A stretch of 64,000 bases of DNA from the NCBI RefSeq assembly GCF_014196845.1, contig NZ_JACIEM010000004.1, positions 1 to 64,000 on the forward strand, written 5' to 3'. Origin of the DNA: Aurantimonas endophytica (GTDB taxonomy: Bacteria; Pseudomonadota; Alphaproteobacteria; Rhizobiales; Rhizobiaceae). The notes beneath the pieces are model-generated. The model saw only the letters and a program-made list of their open reading frames with translations. It was not told the DNA's origin and searched no databases. Positions 52,826 through 62,491 of the stretch are shown here, piece after piece. Each line of letters starts with the position of its first letter. The first letter of the stretch is position 1. The translations under genes and the position numbers were made by a program.

Positions 52826-53929
52826 TCAGCCTGCGCCGGGCGGCGGCGATGCAAGGATTTCGTCCACCCGTGTATCCCTGATATCCGCGATGTGGCTCGT
52901 TCCGGTGCGCTCCAGATGCCGCAGCATGCCGGTAAGAATACGGGCCGGAAGTTCAGGTCCGCCATAGACGAGGCCGGTGTAGAGCTGCACCAGATCGGCG
53001 CCTGCCTCGATCTTGCGAACGGCAGTGGCAGCGCTGTCGACGCCGCCGACGCCGATCAGCGGGAAGTCCGCGCCGAGGGCCTTGCGGAACTGCGCCAGAA
53101 CATAGGTAGAGAGCGCCATCAGGGGGCGCCCCGACAGTCCCCCCGCCTCGTGCAAATGCGGGTCGGCGCCAAGGTCCGGCCGGGACAGCGTCGTGTTCGA
53201 GACGATCAGCCCGTCGACCTTGCGCTTTATCACCGCCGCAGCGATCTCTTCGACCTGACCCGGCGCGAGATCGGGCGCCACCTTGACGAAGAGCGGCTTG
53301 CGCGCCGTGGCCGAAAGCGCCGCGTAGCCGTCCCGCGCCGCGATCACCGCAACCAGCAGCCTGTCGAGCTCCGAGCCGCTCTGGAAGGCGCGCAGGCCCG
53401 GCGTGTTGGGCGAGGAGATGTTGATGGTCAAATAGCTCGCCAGCGCCTCGAAGCGGTTCACCCCTTCGACATAGTCGGCGACCCGGTCGTCGGAATCCTT
53501 GTTGGCCCCGACATTGACGCCGATGATGCCAAGCTTTCGGGCGCGCGCCTCCAGGCGCTCGGCCGCGTCGGCATGACCTTCGTTGTTGAAGCCGAGCCGG
53601 TTGATCACGGCGTGCTGCTTCTCCAGCCGGAAGATGCGCGGCTTGGGATTGCCCTCCTGGGGCTGCGGCGTCAGCGTCCCGACTTCCGCGAAGCCGAAGC
53701 CGAGCCTGAGGGCGGCATCCGGCACTTCGGCGTTCTTGTCGTAGCCCGCGGCGAGGCCCAGCGGATTGGGAAAGGCGATGCCGGCCACCTTGACGCGCAG
53801 CCGGTCGTCGACGGGAACGTTGACCCTCGGCACCAGCCCGCGCTTCAGCGCCGCCAGCGACAGCCCGTGCGCCCGCTCCGGGTCGAGCCGGAAGATCGCC
53901 GGCCGCGCCAGCTGGTAGAGGCGCTTCAT
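52826..53929 (-). CDS. pyrD: Quinone-dependent (class 2) dihydroorotate dehydrogenase
   Basis: ATG 53929 (MKRLYQLARPAIFRLDPERA) is chosen; the upstream frame is antisense-like and Arg-rich. The 367 residues carry the class 2 N-terminal helical quinone-binding segment, then NPLGLAAGYDKNAEV, FGFAEVGTLTPQPQEGNPKP and INRLGFNNEG. Next come ISSPNTPGLR with the catalytic Ser loop, and SNTTLSRP, LSGRPL and IGVGGVDSAATAVRKIEAGA. It oxidises dihydroorotate to orotate at the inner membrane using ubiquinone, in pyrimidine synthesis. It is translationally coupled to the DUF952 gene upstream (ATGA). Confidence 0.95.
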   Translation of the reverse strand: MKRLYQLARPAIFRLDPERAHGLSLAALKRGLVPRVNVPVDDRLRVKVAGIAFPNPLGLAAGYDKNAEVPDAALRLGFGFAEVGTLTPQPQEGNPKPRIFRLEKQHAVINRLGFNNEGHADAAERLEARARKLGIIGVNVGANKDSDDRVADYVEGVNRFEALASYLTINISSPNTPGLRAFQSGSELDRLLVAVIAARDGYAALSATARKPLFVKVAPDLAPGQVEEIAAAVIKRKVDGLIVSNTTLSRPDLGADPHLHEAGGLSGRPLMALSTYVLAQFRKALGADFPLIGVGGVDSAATAVRKIEAGADLVQLYTGLVYGGPELPARILTGMLRHLERTGTSHIADIRDTRVDEILASPPPGAG

Positions 53930-54273
53930 TGCACCGTGCCGGGAAACTGGTGGTGCCCGTCCGGTGCGAGCGGCAGTTCCTCGCGCCACAGGACCGCGTC
54001 GAGCATCAGGGGCCCGTAGAGATGCGGAAACAAAGCCCCGCCGCGGGACGGCTCCCAGCGGAGCGCATCGCCCAGACGCTGCGGATCCACGGCCACGAGC
54101 ACGAGGTCGCGCTGGCCGGCGAAGTGCCGTGCGGCGGTCTCGCGCACCTGCGCGCCGGTCGAGAAATGGATGAAGCCGTCGGCCGCGTCCACCGGGGCGC
54201 CGTCGAAGCGGCCACTGGCCTCGGCCGCCTGCCACAGAGGCAGCGGAACGATCTTGTAGATGGGCTCGTCCAT
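53926..54273 (-). CDS. DUF952 domain-containing protein
   Basis: ATG 54273 opens MDEPIYKIVPLPLWQAAEAS. The rest contains GAPVDAADGFIHFSTGAQVR, LVLVAVDPQRLGDALRWEPS and FPHLYGPL. These are the DUF952 hallmarks (IYKI...W..A...G...G.P.D..DGFIH.S...Q...T). The 115-residue protein has an ADP-ribosyltransferase-like fold in known relatives, but its activity is unknown to me. Its stop overlaps the pyrD start, and this gene pair is conserved in many rhizobia. Confidence 0.85.
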   Translation of the reverse strand: MDEPIYKIVPLPLWQAAEASGRFDGAPVDAADGFIHFSTGAQVRETAARHFAGQRDLVLVAVDPQRLGDALRWEPSRGGALFPHLYGPLMLDAVLWREELPLAPDGHHQFPGTVQ

Positions 54274-54397
54274 GGCGGTGGGTTGCCAGAGGCGGCCCGA
54301 AACGTCAATCGGCCGGCGCCTTGAGACGGTCACGGCGGGCGCCTAGGACTCGCAGGTTCCAACTGCCCGCACCGGGCCAGGGATAAGGAAGCGCGCG

Positions 54398-54820
54398 ATG
54401 ATCCGCCTGATGTCTCTCACGGTCGCAGGCATCGCCCTGCTCGGCACTGCCGCCTCGGCGCAGGACGGACTGGCTGCCGGCCGATACCAGATGCAGCCGG
54501 TCGACGGAGGGATTGCCCGCCTCGACACGCAGACCGGTGCGATCGCCTTCTGCCGGTCCGAGGCCGGGACGATCGCCTGCGATGATACACCGCGCGGCTC
54601 CGGCAGCGGCGGCCAGGAGACGACGCGGCTGGATGCGCTGGAGAGACGGGTCGAGGCGCTGGAAGCGAGAGGGCGGGCGCTGGTCGACCGGGACGACGCC
54701 GACTACGCCGTCGAGCAGATGAAGAAGCTGTTCAGTGGCTTCGCCGACATCGTGCGGGATCTGGAGCGCGACGTGACACGCCCCGAGCCGGAAGAGGCGA
54801 CGCCGCCGGACCGTACCTGA
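54398..54820 (+). CDS. Exported hypothetical protein with coiled-coil tail
   Basis: After AAGGAAG the ATG at 54398 opens a clear Sec signal peptide (MIRLMSLTVAGIALLGTAAS-AQ). The mature part has GRYQMQPVDGGIARLDTQTG then IAFCRSEAGTIAC, with two cysteines that may pair. A Gly/Ser linker and a helical coiled coil follow (LDALERRVEALEARGRAL). It ends with a charged tail. No family name is assigned, but the layout is common in alphaproteobacterial periplasmic proteins. It is divergent from the DUF952 gene. Confidence 0.7.
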   Translation: MIRLMSLTVAGIALLGTAASAQDGLAAGRYQMQPVDGGIARLDTQTGAIAFCRSEAGTIACDDTPRGSGSGGQETTRLDALERRVEALEARGRALVDRDDADYAVEQMKKLFSGFADIVRDLERDVTRPEPEEATPPDRT

Positions 54821-54827
54821 CCGCGGC

Positions 54828-55808
54828 TCAGATCGGGGACGCCATCTTCCGCCGCAGGAACTCCTCCATCTTCGCCAGCGACTGGCGCCCCGCCTCGCAG
54901 GGGAACGACTCGAAGACATGCGCCCCGCCATTGGTCAGCGACAACTCCGCCTCGTTGCCGCAGGCCACCCAGCGCGACGCCATGAACAGCGTGTCGTCGA
55001 TCAGGAGATCGCCGGTGCCGCAGCTGAACAGCGCCGGCGGCAGGCCCGCGAGGTCGGCATAAAGCGGCGACACCGCCGGGTCTTTGAGCGAGATATGGTC
55101 GGGCACGAAGCGCAGGACGAATTCCTTCACGTCCTCGGTGTTCAGCACCAGCCGCTCCGTCCCGAAGCGGCGCACGCTCGGCGTCAGCGAAAGATCGTAG
55201 CAGCCGGCGACGAGATTGGCGGCCTTGTAGGGCATCATCGAATATGTGTCGCGCAGCCGGATGAGCGTCAGTACGGCGAGATGCGCGCCGGCCGACTCGC
55301 CGCCGATCGCCAGCCAGCCGCGCGGCAGGTCGAGATGGCCGTTGGCGAGCGCCACGGCGACGTCGGTGCAGTCATCGGGGGCGGCGGGGAACGGATGCTC
55401 CGGGGCCAGCCGGTACTCGACCGAGGCGACGGTAAGTCCTGTCGTGTCGGCCAGTTGGCGGAGCCGCGGGTCGGATTCCTCGGCGCCGCCGAACACCCAG
55501 CCGCCGGCGTGGAAATGCAGGAACGTGCCGCGCGTCTGCCCGTCCGAGGGGCGCAGGACACGGATGTCGATCCGGCGCCCCGCCGAGCCGTAATGAACCA
55601 GAGTCTCCGCCGCCGCATCCTTCGGACCCATGACGAAGGTGCCGAACCCGGCCTTGCGCATTTCGCGGGTCTTTTCGACCGGCACCGACCATGTGTCCGG
55701 CCGCTTCTTGTGCTCGGCAATGATCCGCTGGTTCAGCGCGGTGAGTTCAGGATCCGTGAGTTCCGGATCGAACGCTGCCGGATCGATTGTCAGTTGCGCT
55801 TTGGCCAT
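54828..55808 (-). CDS. Alpha/beta hydrolase (HSL/arylesterase-like)
   Basis: ATG 55808 (MAKAQLTIDPAAFDPELTDP) gives a 326-residue protein. The HGG-type oxyanion motif appears as FHAGGWVFGG near residue 102, with Ala in place of the first Gly. The nucleophile elbow is GGESAGAHLA near 172, then DPAVSPLYADLAGLPPALFS with the catalytic Asp region, and a final His in GGAHVFESFP. It would hydrolyse short acyl esters or amides. It lies tail-to-tail with the exported protein, seven bases apart. Confidence 0.85.
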   Translation of the reverse strand: MAKAQLTIDPAAFDPELTDPELTALNQRIIAEHKKRPDTWSVPVEKTREMRKAGFGTFVMGPKDAAAETLVHYGSAGRRIDIRVLRPSDGQTRGTFLHFHAGGWVFGGAEESDPRLRQLADTTGLTVASVEYRLAPEHPFPAAPDDCTDVAVALANGHLDLPRGWLAIGGESAGAHLAVLTLIRLRDTYSMMPYKAANLVAGCYDLSLTPSVRRFGTERLVLNTEDVKEFVLRFVPDHISLKDPAVSPLYADLAGLPPALFSCGTGDLLIDDTLFMASRWVACGNEAELSLTNGGAHVFESFPCEAGRQSLAKMEEFLRRKMASPI

Positions 55809-55911
55809 TGCCGATTCCCCTTTTGCAAACGACAAGCTAGGACGAAGGGCACGCGGGAGTAGGGCGAAAAGCGTGCCGTCGGCACGCTCCCGGCCCCGCG
55901 AAGGAGCGGCG

Positions 55912-56355
55912 ATGCAGCAGCATATCGAGATCCTGACGATCGCGACGCCCGGCCGCGCGATGCTGGACATCAGCCGCCGCGTCGCCGAGCAGCTTCGCAG
56001 TGCCGGTGCGAAGGACGGGCTCGTCACGCTGTTCGTCCGCCACACCTCGGCGTCGCTGATCATCCAGGAAAATGCCGATCCCGACGTCCGGCATGATCTT
56101 CTCCTGGCGCTCGACCGGCTGGCTCCCGAGGACGCCGGCTACGTCCACACGATCGAGGGCCCGGACGACATGCCGGCGCACATCAAGGCGGCGCTGACCG
56201 CCACGAGCCTCGCCATTCCGGTCATGGACGGCCGGATGGTGCTCGGCACCTGGCAGGGTGTCTATCTCGTCGAGCACCGCGCGCGACCCCACAGCCGCGA
56301 GATCGTGCTGCATTTTGCCGGCAGCCTGCTTGCCTCGACGGAAGCACAAGCTTGA
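55912..56355 (+). CDS. YjbQ family protein (UPF0047)
   Basis: Starting at ATG 55912 after AAGGAG, the 147 residues show the family signature. It includes FVRHTSASLIIQENADPDVR, HTIEGPDDMPAHIKAAL and a C-terminal LGTWQGVYLVEHRARPHSRE. Conserved histidines (HT, H-H) fit a metal site. Family members have weak thiamine-phosphate synthase activity in some bacteria, but their main role is unknown. It is divergent from the alpha/beta hydrolase gene across about 100 bases. Confidence 0.9.
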   Translation: MQQHIEILTIATPGRAMLDISRRVAEQLRSAGAKDGLVTLFVRHTSASLIIQENADPDVRHDLLLALDRLAPEDAGYVHTIEGPDDMPAHIKAALTATSLAIPVMDGRMVLGTWQGVYLVEHRARPHSREIVLHFAGSLLASTEAQA

Positions 56356-56451
56356 TCCGCGGCCGCATAGTGTATTGAAGGGTCGTTCAAGGGGAGGAAC
56401 GGCGATGACATGCTGGCGACGGGGCTGACCACGGCAGGGGAGGGGCGTGAC

Positions 56452-57108
56452 ATGGGCCATGTCTTCATCGTGGCGGACGATCATCCGCTGTTCCGCGGGG
56501 CGCTTCGCGAGATCCTGGCCTCGCTGCCCGAGCCGGGTACGATCATCGAGGCCGCCGATTTCGACGAGACCGCCCGGGCGCTGGCCGACAATCCCGAAGC
56601 CGATCTGCTGCTGCTCGATCTCGCCATGCCCGGCACCAGCGGGCTTTCCGGCCTCGCCTTGCTGCGCGCCGAGCACCCATCGGTCCCGATCGCCATCGTT
56701 TCCGGCAGCGAGGATGCGCCGATCGTCGCCCGGGCGCTGGACCTCGGCGCCTCGGGCTTCATCCCCAAATCCACCGGCTTCGACGAGATCCGCCGGGCGA
56801 TCCAGACCCTCCTCGCCGGCGACGTCTGGCTGCCGCCGGACGTGCCGCTCGACGCCGAGCGCGATCCGGAAGTGACCCAGCTGATCCAGCGGATCCGCAC
56901 GCTCACCCCGCAGCAGACAAGGGTCCTGACCATGCTCGGCCGGGGCCTCCTCAACAAGCAGATCGCCTACGAGCTCGGAATATCCGAGGCGACGATCAAG
57001 GCACATGTTTCGGCGGTCCTGCTCAAGCTCGGCGTCGACAGCCGCACCCAGGCGGTGATCCGGCTCTCCAAGCTCGGCATCGATCTCGATACCGGCTTCC
57101 TCGCCTGA
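56452..57108 (+). CDS. NarL/LuxR-type response regulator
   Basis: The start is ATG 56452 (MGHVFIVADDHPLFRGALRE), preceded by AGGGGAGG. The 218 residues have a REC domain with phospho-Asp in LLLLDLAMPGTSG (about residue 57) and a C-terminal LuxR helix-turn-helix (TPQQTRVLTMLGRGLLNKQI, AYELGISEATIKAHVSAVLL). It is convergent with the SSF hybrid kinase next door, 24 bases apart. Such kinase-regulator pairs (NahK or ErcS type with NarL-type regulators) are often cognate. Confidence 0.9.
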   Translation: MGHVFIVADDHPLFRGALREILASLPEPGTIIEAADFDETARALADNPEADLLLLDLAMPGTSGLSGLALLRAEHPSVPIAIVSGSEDAPIVARALDLGASGFIPKSTGFDEIRRAIQTLLAGDVWLPPDVPLDAERDPEVTQLIQRIRTLTPQQTRVLTMLGRGLLNKQIAYELGISEATIKAHVSAVLLKLGVDSRTQAVIRLSKLGIDLDTGFLA

Positions 57109-57132
57109 GACCTCGTATTCCTGCGGCGATGC

Positions 57133-60100
57133 TTATTCGGCGGCTTCCCGACTTCCGCCGCGCCGCGCCATGGCGGCCCTCAGCGAGGCCGGCCGCAGCG
57201 GCTTGGTGAGGACGTCGACATCGACCGCCAGTGCCTCCTCCCGCAATTGCGGCGAGCGGTCCGCCGTCACCAGGATCGCCGGGAGGGCTGGGTCGAGCAC
57301 CTTGCGCAGCAGCAGGATCGCCTCCAGGCCGGTGCCGAAGTCGAGATGGTAGTCGACCAGCGCGATGTCGGGGACGACGCCGCGCGCGGCCAAGGCCGCC
57401 GCCGCTTCCGTGCCGGTGGCGAAGGTGTCGACCCGGCAGCCCCAGCCGCTCAGGAGCGTCTGCATGCCGTCCCGGATCGACGCCTCGTTGTCGATGCACA
57501 GGACATGGGTTCCGCGCAGCGATACGCCGCCGGGCGCCGGCGCTGCCTCCGCCTCGGCGATCTCCACTGGCCGGGTGCGGGCCAAAGGCAGGCCCACGCG
57601 GAAGCGGGTGCCGCGGCCATGCTCGGACGTGGCGACGACCGGCAGGTCGAGCACGCGGGCGATCCGGTCCACCACCGAAAGGCCAAGGCCGAGTCCACGC
57701 GCGGTCCGGGTTCCTTCGTCGAGGCGCACGAATTCCTGGTAGATCGACTGGAGCTTGTCGGCCGGGATGCCAATGCCGCTGTCGGCGACCTCGATCTCGA
57801 TACGGCGTTCGCCGCGGTGGCGTACGCCGACGACGACCTTGCCTTCCGGGGTGTATTTCACAGCGTTGGAGACGAGGTTCTGGATCAGCCGCCGCAGCAG
57901 ATTGCGGTCGGACCGCACCGCGACACTGGTGCCGACGAAACGCAGGGACAGACCCCGCTCGTCGGCCAGCGGCCTAATGTCCGTCTCGATCTGGCGCAGC
58001 AGCGGTCCGAGCGGAAAATCCTCGATCTTCGCCTGCATCCCGCCTGCATCCAGCCGGGAGATGTCCAGCACGGCGCCGATGATCGCCTCCACCGCCTCGA
58101 GGGAGGACCCGATATTCGCCGCGATCTCGGTGCCGGGCAGGTTCTGGTGCCGCTCCTGCAGCGCGGAGACGTAGAGCCGCGCCGCGTTCAGCGGCTGCAG
58201 GATGTCGTGGCCGGCGGCAGCCAGGAAGCGCGTCTTGCCGAGATTGGCGGCATCCGCGGCGTACCGCGCCTTGCCCAGCTCGGCATTGGCGGTGAGAAGT
58301 TCCGCGGTGCGGCTGCGCACCCGCTCCTCCAGCGTCTCGTTCATCTCGCGCAGCGCGGCCGCCCGCCGCACCCGCTCGGTCATGTCGGACACGGTGGCGA
58401 CGAGGCCGCCTTCCGGCATCGGATTGGCGCGGAATTCGAGCACCCGCCCGGACCGGATGAGGCTGATCTGCCGGAGCGCAGGCGGCCGCGTCAGGACCTC
58501 GAAGCTCGCCTGGTACTCGGCGCGGTCGATCTCGCCGGCCCCTAGAAGTTCCTCGAGGACGACGGTGAGCGGCGTGCCGATCTGGCCGAATTCCGGCGAG
58601 AGCCCCACCAGGTCGCGAAACTGCCGGTTCCAGAAGGTCAGCCGGTAGTCGGCATCGAAGATCGCCAGGCCCTGATCGACCTGCTCGAGCGCGATCCGCA
58701 GGAGGTCGCGATTGTACTGCAGCGCCTCGGACGCATCGTCCAGCAGGCGCAGTGCCGAAGGGCTCGACTTTGCGTGCCGCTGGAACAGCAGGGAGAGGAC
58801 CAGCCGCGACGAGGCCGAGCCGATCGCCGAGGCCAGCAATTGCTCCGAGAATCGGATGGTGGCGCTGTCGGCCGGCGCGGTCTCGACGAGTTCACGCTCT
58901 TCGGTTTCGGCGAAGCGGGCGAGCGAGCGGTCCGTACGCTCGGGGCCGAGATACCGGGCGATCGTCGCGCGCAGCTCGCCGACGGTCACGCCCGCACGCG
59001 TCCTGCGCATGCCGGCGGTCGGTCCGGCATCCGTGGCGGTGAAGGTCGCGGCCTGGATACGCTCCAGCGGTTTCGACTGCCGGCTGAGCGAGCCGAGGAT
59101 CAGGAAGGCGACATTCGCGGAGAGACTGACCAGGCAACCATAGAGCAGCGGGTCCATGGCCGGGCCAGGAGCCCCGATGCCGTCGAGGGATTCCGCCACG
59201 GCGGCGGGGCCGAAGATCGCCGGCAGCAGCAGCGTGTAGGCCCAGCCGATGATGCCGGCGCTGAGCCCCGCCATGGCGCCCCGGGCGTTGGCCCGCTTCC
59301 AGAATAGGCCGGCAAGGAAGGCCGGTGCCAGCTGGGCGATCGCCGCGAAGGAAAGCAGGCCGATCGAGGCGAGGCCGCTGCCCGTGCCGGCGAAGCGGTA
59401 GTAGCCATAGCCGAGGAACACCACGACGAGGATCGCCGAACGTCTGACATTGAGGATCAGGCGGGTCTCGTCACGCTTGGGATCGGTGCCGTGGCCGCGA
59501 TGCTTCAGCAGCCGCGGCAGCACCAGATCGTTCGAGATCATGATCGACAGTGCGACGCTGGCGACGATGACCATGGCCGTCGCCGCGGAAAGCCCGCCGA
59601 GAAACGCGATCAGCGCCAGAGCGTCCTGTCCCTGCGACAGCGGCAGGGACAGGACGTAGAGATCGGCGTCGACGGTGGGCCCGAGCATCAGGACGCCGGC
59701 GGCGGCGATCGGCGCGACGAACAGGTTGATCAGGATCAGATAGAGCGGGAACAGCCAGCGCGCGCGGCGGATCTCCTCGCGCGTGCGGTTCTCCACCACG
59801 GTCATGTGGAACTGCCGCGGCAGCAGCAGGATGACCAGCGCGCTCAGGCCCATCGAGGCGAGGAAATGGCCGCCGATCCCGCCGTCGAAGGAGGCCGCGA
59901 AGTCCGGATGCGCCCGGGCCGCCTCGAACAGCGCGCGCGGCTCGAACAGGACGAAGGTAGCCCACACGCCGACGGCGAGAAACGCGCCCAGCTTCACCAG
60001 CGACTCCATCGCGACCGCCAGCACCAGCCCGTCCTGGTGCTCGGTGGCGTCGGCGTGGCGGGTGCCGAAGAGGATAGCGAATACGCCGAGCACCATCGTC

Positions 60101-60597
60101 ACCAGCAGCGCGAGATCCGCGAACATCGGCGGCATCTCGGGGGTGGCGTTGTAATGCGTGACCAAGGCCGCGACGCTGGTGGAGATCGCCTTCAGCTGCA
60201 GCGAGATGTACGGCACGGTGCCGATGATGGCGATCACCGTCGCCAGCGCCGCCACCGAGGGGTTCTTGCCGTAGCGCGAGCCGATGAAATCGGCGACGGT
60301 GGTGATCCGCTCGGCCTTGGCGTGGCGCACCAGCCGCTCGATGAAGCGCGGCGCCAGCAGGAACACGAGGATCGGCCCGATATAGATCGCCAGGAACGAG
60401 AACCCGTCCCGGGCCGCGACGCCGACCGAGCCGAAGAACGTCCACGACGTGCAGTAGACCGCAAGGCTCAGCGCATAGACGCCGGGACGGCTGGTGCGCG
60501 CCGAGTGGCGGGTGGCGCGGCGGTCGCCCCACCATGCGACGGCGAAGAGCAGCAGCAGATAGGCGATGGCGGTGACGACGATGATACCGCTATGCAC
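57133..60597 (-). CDS. Hybrid histidine kinase with N-terminal sodium:solute symporter (SSF) domain
   Basis: I choose the GTG at 60597, preceded by GGGAGG seven bases upstream, over the longer frame from 60690. About 1154 residues: an SSF-type 12-13 segment membrane domain (SLAVYCTSWTFFGSVGVAAR near residue 55; SRYGKNPSVAALATVIAIIG), a PAS domain, and HisKA with FLAAAGHDILQPLNAARLY. HATPase follows (LVSNAVKYT, DSGIGIPADKL, GLGLGLSVVDR), then a C-terminal REC with LVDYHLDFGTG. This is the NahK/ErcS-like (CbrA-related) group. The transporter domain probably senses or carries a nutrient. Confidence 0.9.
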   Translation of the reverse strand: MHSGIIVVTAIAYLLLLFAVAWWGDRRATRHSARTSRPGVYALSLAVYCTSWTFFGSVGVAARDGFSFLAIYIGPILVFLLAPRFIERLVRHAKAERITTVADFIGSRYGKNPSVAALATVIAIIGTVPYISLQLKAISTSVAALVTHYNATPEMPPMFADLALLVTMVLGVFAILFGTRHADATEHQDGLVLAVAMESLVKLGAFLAVGVWATFVLFEPRALFEAARAHPDFAASFDGGIGGHFLASMGLSALVILLLPRQFHMTVVENRTREEIRRARWLFPLYLILINLFVAPIAAAGVLMLGPTVDADLYVLSLPLSQGQDALALIAFLGGLSAATAMVIVASVALSIMISNDLVLPRLLKHRGHGTDPKRDETRLILNVRRSAILVVVFLGYGYYRFAGTGSGLASIGLLSFAAIAQLAPAFLAGLFWKRANARGAMAGLSAGIIGWAYTLLLPAIFGPAAVAESLDGIGAPGPAMDPLLYGCLVSLSANVAFLILGSLSRQSKPLERIQAATFTATDAGPTAGMRRTRAGVTVGELRATIARYLGPERTDRSLARFAETEERELVETAPADSATIRFSEQLLASAIGSASSRLVLSLLFQRHAKSSPSALRLLDDASEALQYNRDLLRIALEQVDQGLAIFDADYRLTFWNRQFRDLVGLSPEFGQIGTPLTVVLEELLGAGEIDRAEYQASFEVLTRPPALRQISLIRSGRVLEFRANPMPEGGLVATVSDMTERVRRAAALREMNETLEERVRSRTAELLTANAELGKARYAADAANLGKTRFLAAAGHDILQPLNAARLYVSALQERHQNLPGTEIAANIGSSLEAVEAIIGAVLDISRLDAGGMQAKIEDFPLGPLLRQIETDIRPLADERGLSLRFVGTSVAVRSDRNLLRRLIQNLVSNAVKYTPEGKVVVGVRHRGERRIEIEVADSGIGIPADKLQSIYQEFVRLDEGTRTARGLGLGLSVVDRIARVLDLPVVATSEHGRGTRFRVGLPLARTRPVEIAEAEAAPAPGGVSLRGTHVLCIDNEASIRDGMQTLLSGWGCRVDTFATGTEAAAALAARGVVPDIALVDYHLDFGTGLEAILLLRKVLDPALPAILVTADRSPQLREEALAVDVDVLTKPLRPASLRAAMARRGGSREAAE

Positions 60598-60762
60598 CGA
60601 TGCCTCCCGACCGGCGGCGAGGATCGCCGCAGACGCATCGACAGAAACACCGGCGGCGTCGCAAGTCCAGTTTGCGCACGTCGGCGGCATTTGTTCGGGG
60701 ACGCGGCGAGAGTATGATCGGCGAATCCCGCTTAAGTCGGGCCGCGTCAGGGAGTCGTGTCC

Positions 60763-61200
60763 ATGCTGAAGGAGTTCAAGGAATTTGCCCTCAGGGGCAA
60801 CATGGTGGACCTTGCCATCGGCATCATCATTGGCGCCGCCTTTTCCGGGCTGGTCAATTCCATCGTTAGCGACCTGTTCATGCCGGTGGTGGCGGTGATC
60901 ACCGGCGGCGTCGACTTCTCGAACAAGTTCATCGCGCTGGGCAGCGGGGTGACGGCGAGCGATCTCGCGGGTGCGCGCGAGCAGGGGCCGGTGCTCGCCT
61001 ACGGAAACTTCCTCACGCTGACGATCAACTTCCTGATCGTCGCCTTCATCCTGTTCCTCGTCGTCAAGGCAATGAACCGGCTGAAGCGCCAGGAGGAGGC
61101 GAAGCCTCCCGAGGTCTCCGAGGTGCCCCGGAACGAGAAGCTACTCGAGGAAATCCGTGACCTGATGGCCGTCGCGACCGAGCGCACGCCCCGCGTCTGA
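60763..61200 (+). CDS. mscL: Large-conductance mechanosensitive channel
   Basis: ATG 60763 is favoured over the GTG at 60757 because AGGGAG is then eight bases away. The 145 residues are classic Msc[41 protein letters not shown] with the pore-lining first membrane helix, then a periplasmic loop. The second helix ([20 protein letters not shown]) and a cytoplasmic helical bundle at the C-terminus ([11 protein letters not shown]) follow. The channel opens under membrane tension during hypo-osmotic shock. It is divergent from the SSF kinase across about 165 bases. Confidence 0.97.
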   Translation: MLKEFKEFALRGNMVDLAIGIIIGAAFSGLVNSIVSDLFMPVVAVITGGVDFSNKFIALGSGVTASDLAGAREQGPVLAYGNFLTLTINFLIVAFILFLVVKAMNRLKRQEEAKPPEVSEVPRNEKLLEEIRDLMAVATERTPRV

Positions 61201-61321
61201 CCGCCGGCCTTGCCGATCTCGATCCGGTCCCTGCCGGGGCTTGACTGAATCGGCCGGAAGGTCGAAGGCGAAAACGTGGGAGAGCTTCCCGCGTCCCGAC
61301 CCTTCCCGGAAGGCCCAAGTC

Positions 61322-62491
61322 ATGAGCGATCTGTCACGCCTCAGCCGCGAGGCGGTCGAGGCGCCGGAGAGCGGCATCGTCGCCGTGATGACCTACGCGC
61401 GCGGCCGCGAGGGGTTGATCCCGCTCTGGGCGGGGGAGGGCGATCTGTCGACGCCCGCCTTCATCAGCGAGGCCGCCGCCGCCAGTCTTGCCGCCGGCGA
61501 GACGTTCTACACCTGGCAGCGCGGCATTCCGGAGCTGCGCCAGGCCCTCGCCACCTATACCGAACGGCTTTACGACCGGCCCACCGCGCCGGACCGGTTC
61601 TTCGTCACCGGCTCGGGAATGCAGGCGATCCAGCTCGCCATCGCCTCAGTCGCGAGCCCCGGCGACGAGGTAGTCTATCTCGGCCCCGCCTGGCCGAACT
61701 TCGCCGCTGCCGTCGGCGTCAAGGGCGCCGTCGCGCGCGAGGTATCGCTGGACTTCACCGAAGCCGGCTGGCACCTCGACGTGCAGAAGCTGGCGGATGC
61801 GATCGGGCCGAAGACCCGCGCCCTGTTCATCAACACGCCGTCCAATCCGACCGGCTGGACCGCCAGCGAGGCCGAGCTTCGGGCGATCCTCGATCTTGCC
61901 CGGGCGCGGGGTATCTCGTTGATCGCCGACGAGATCTACAACCGCTTCTATTACGGCGGCGGCCAGGCGCCGTCGTTCCACGACGTCATGGAGGCAGACG
62001 ACTCGATCTTCTTCGTCAATTCCTTCTCCAAGAACTGGGCGATGACCGGCTGGCGGATCGGCTGGATCGAGACCAGCGCCGCCTATGGCGACGTTCTGGA
62101 GAACCTGATCCAGTACTCGACCTCGGGCGTGGCGACCTTCATGCAGCGAGCTGCGGTTGCCGCGCTGGAGGAGGGGGAGAGCTTCGTCGCCGGCCAGGTC
62201 GAGCGCGCGGCCAAGGCGCGCGACATCTTCACCGACCGGCTGCTGGCCACCAACCGCGTGTCGATGACCCGGCCGGACGGCGCTTTCTATGCGTTCTTCG
62301 CGGTCGACGGCATTACCGACACCCGGGCCGCTGCGTTCCGGCTGGTCGACGAGGCGCTGGTGGGACTGGCGCCCGGAACCGCCTTCGGCCCTGCCGGCAC
62401 GCCTTTCCTGCGGGCGTGCTTCCACCGCCGGCTCGACGAGGTCGAGATCGCGGCGGACCGCATCGCGGACTGGATCGGCCGGTCGGCGTGA
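61322..62491 (+). CDS. PLP-dependent aminotransferase (class I/II)
   Basis: ATG 61322 gives 389 residues. Features of the fold-type I family are VTGSGMQAIQLAIASVASPG near residue 100, INTPSNPTGW with the substrate-binding Asn near 175, and SLIADEIYNRFYYGG with the PLP-binding Asp. The lysine lies in SFSKNWAMTGWRIGW near 235, and the substrate Arg near the end in PFLRACFHRR. It would transfer an amino group between an amino acid and a 2-oxo acid. Its specificity is not evident. It overlaps the following AbrB-family gene (GTGA). Confidence 0.88.
   Translation: MSDLSRLSREAVEAPESGIVAVMTYARGREGLIPLWAGEGDLSTPAFISEAAAASLAAGETFYTWQRGIPELRQALATYTERLYDRPTAPDRFFVTGSGMQAIQLAIASVASPGDEVVYLGPAWPNFAAAVGVKGAVAREVSLDFTEAGWHLDVQKLADAIGPKTRALFINTPSNPTGWTASEAELRAILDLARARGISLIADEIYNRFYYGGGQAPSFHDVMEADDSIFFVNSFSKNWAMTGWRIGWIETSAAYGDVLENLIQYSTSGVATFMQRAAVAALEEGESFVAGQVERAAKARDIFTDRLLATNRVSMTRPDGAFYAFFAVDGITDTRAAAFRLVDEALVGLAPGTAFGPAGTPFLRACFHRRLDEVEIAADRIADWIGRSA

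Noticed and set aside
57247-60717. Several long plus-strand frames opposite the SSF hybrid kinase
   Set aside because: They are Arg/Gln/Asp-rich, have no motif and run antisense to a gene with complete catalytic motifs; high GC content explains them.
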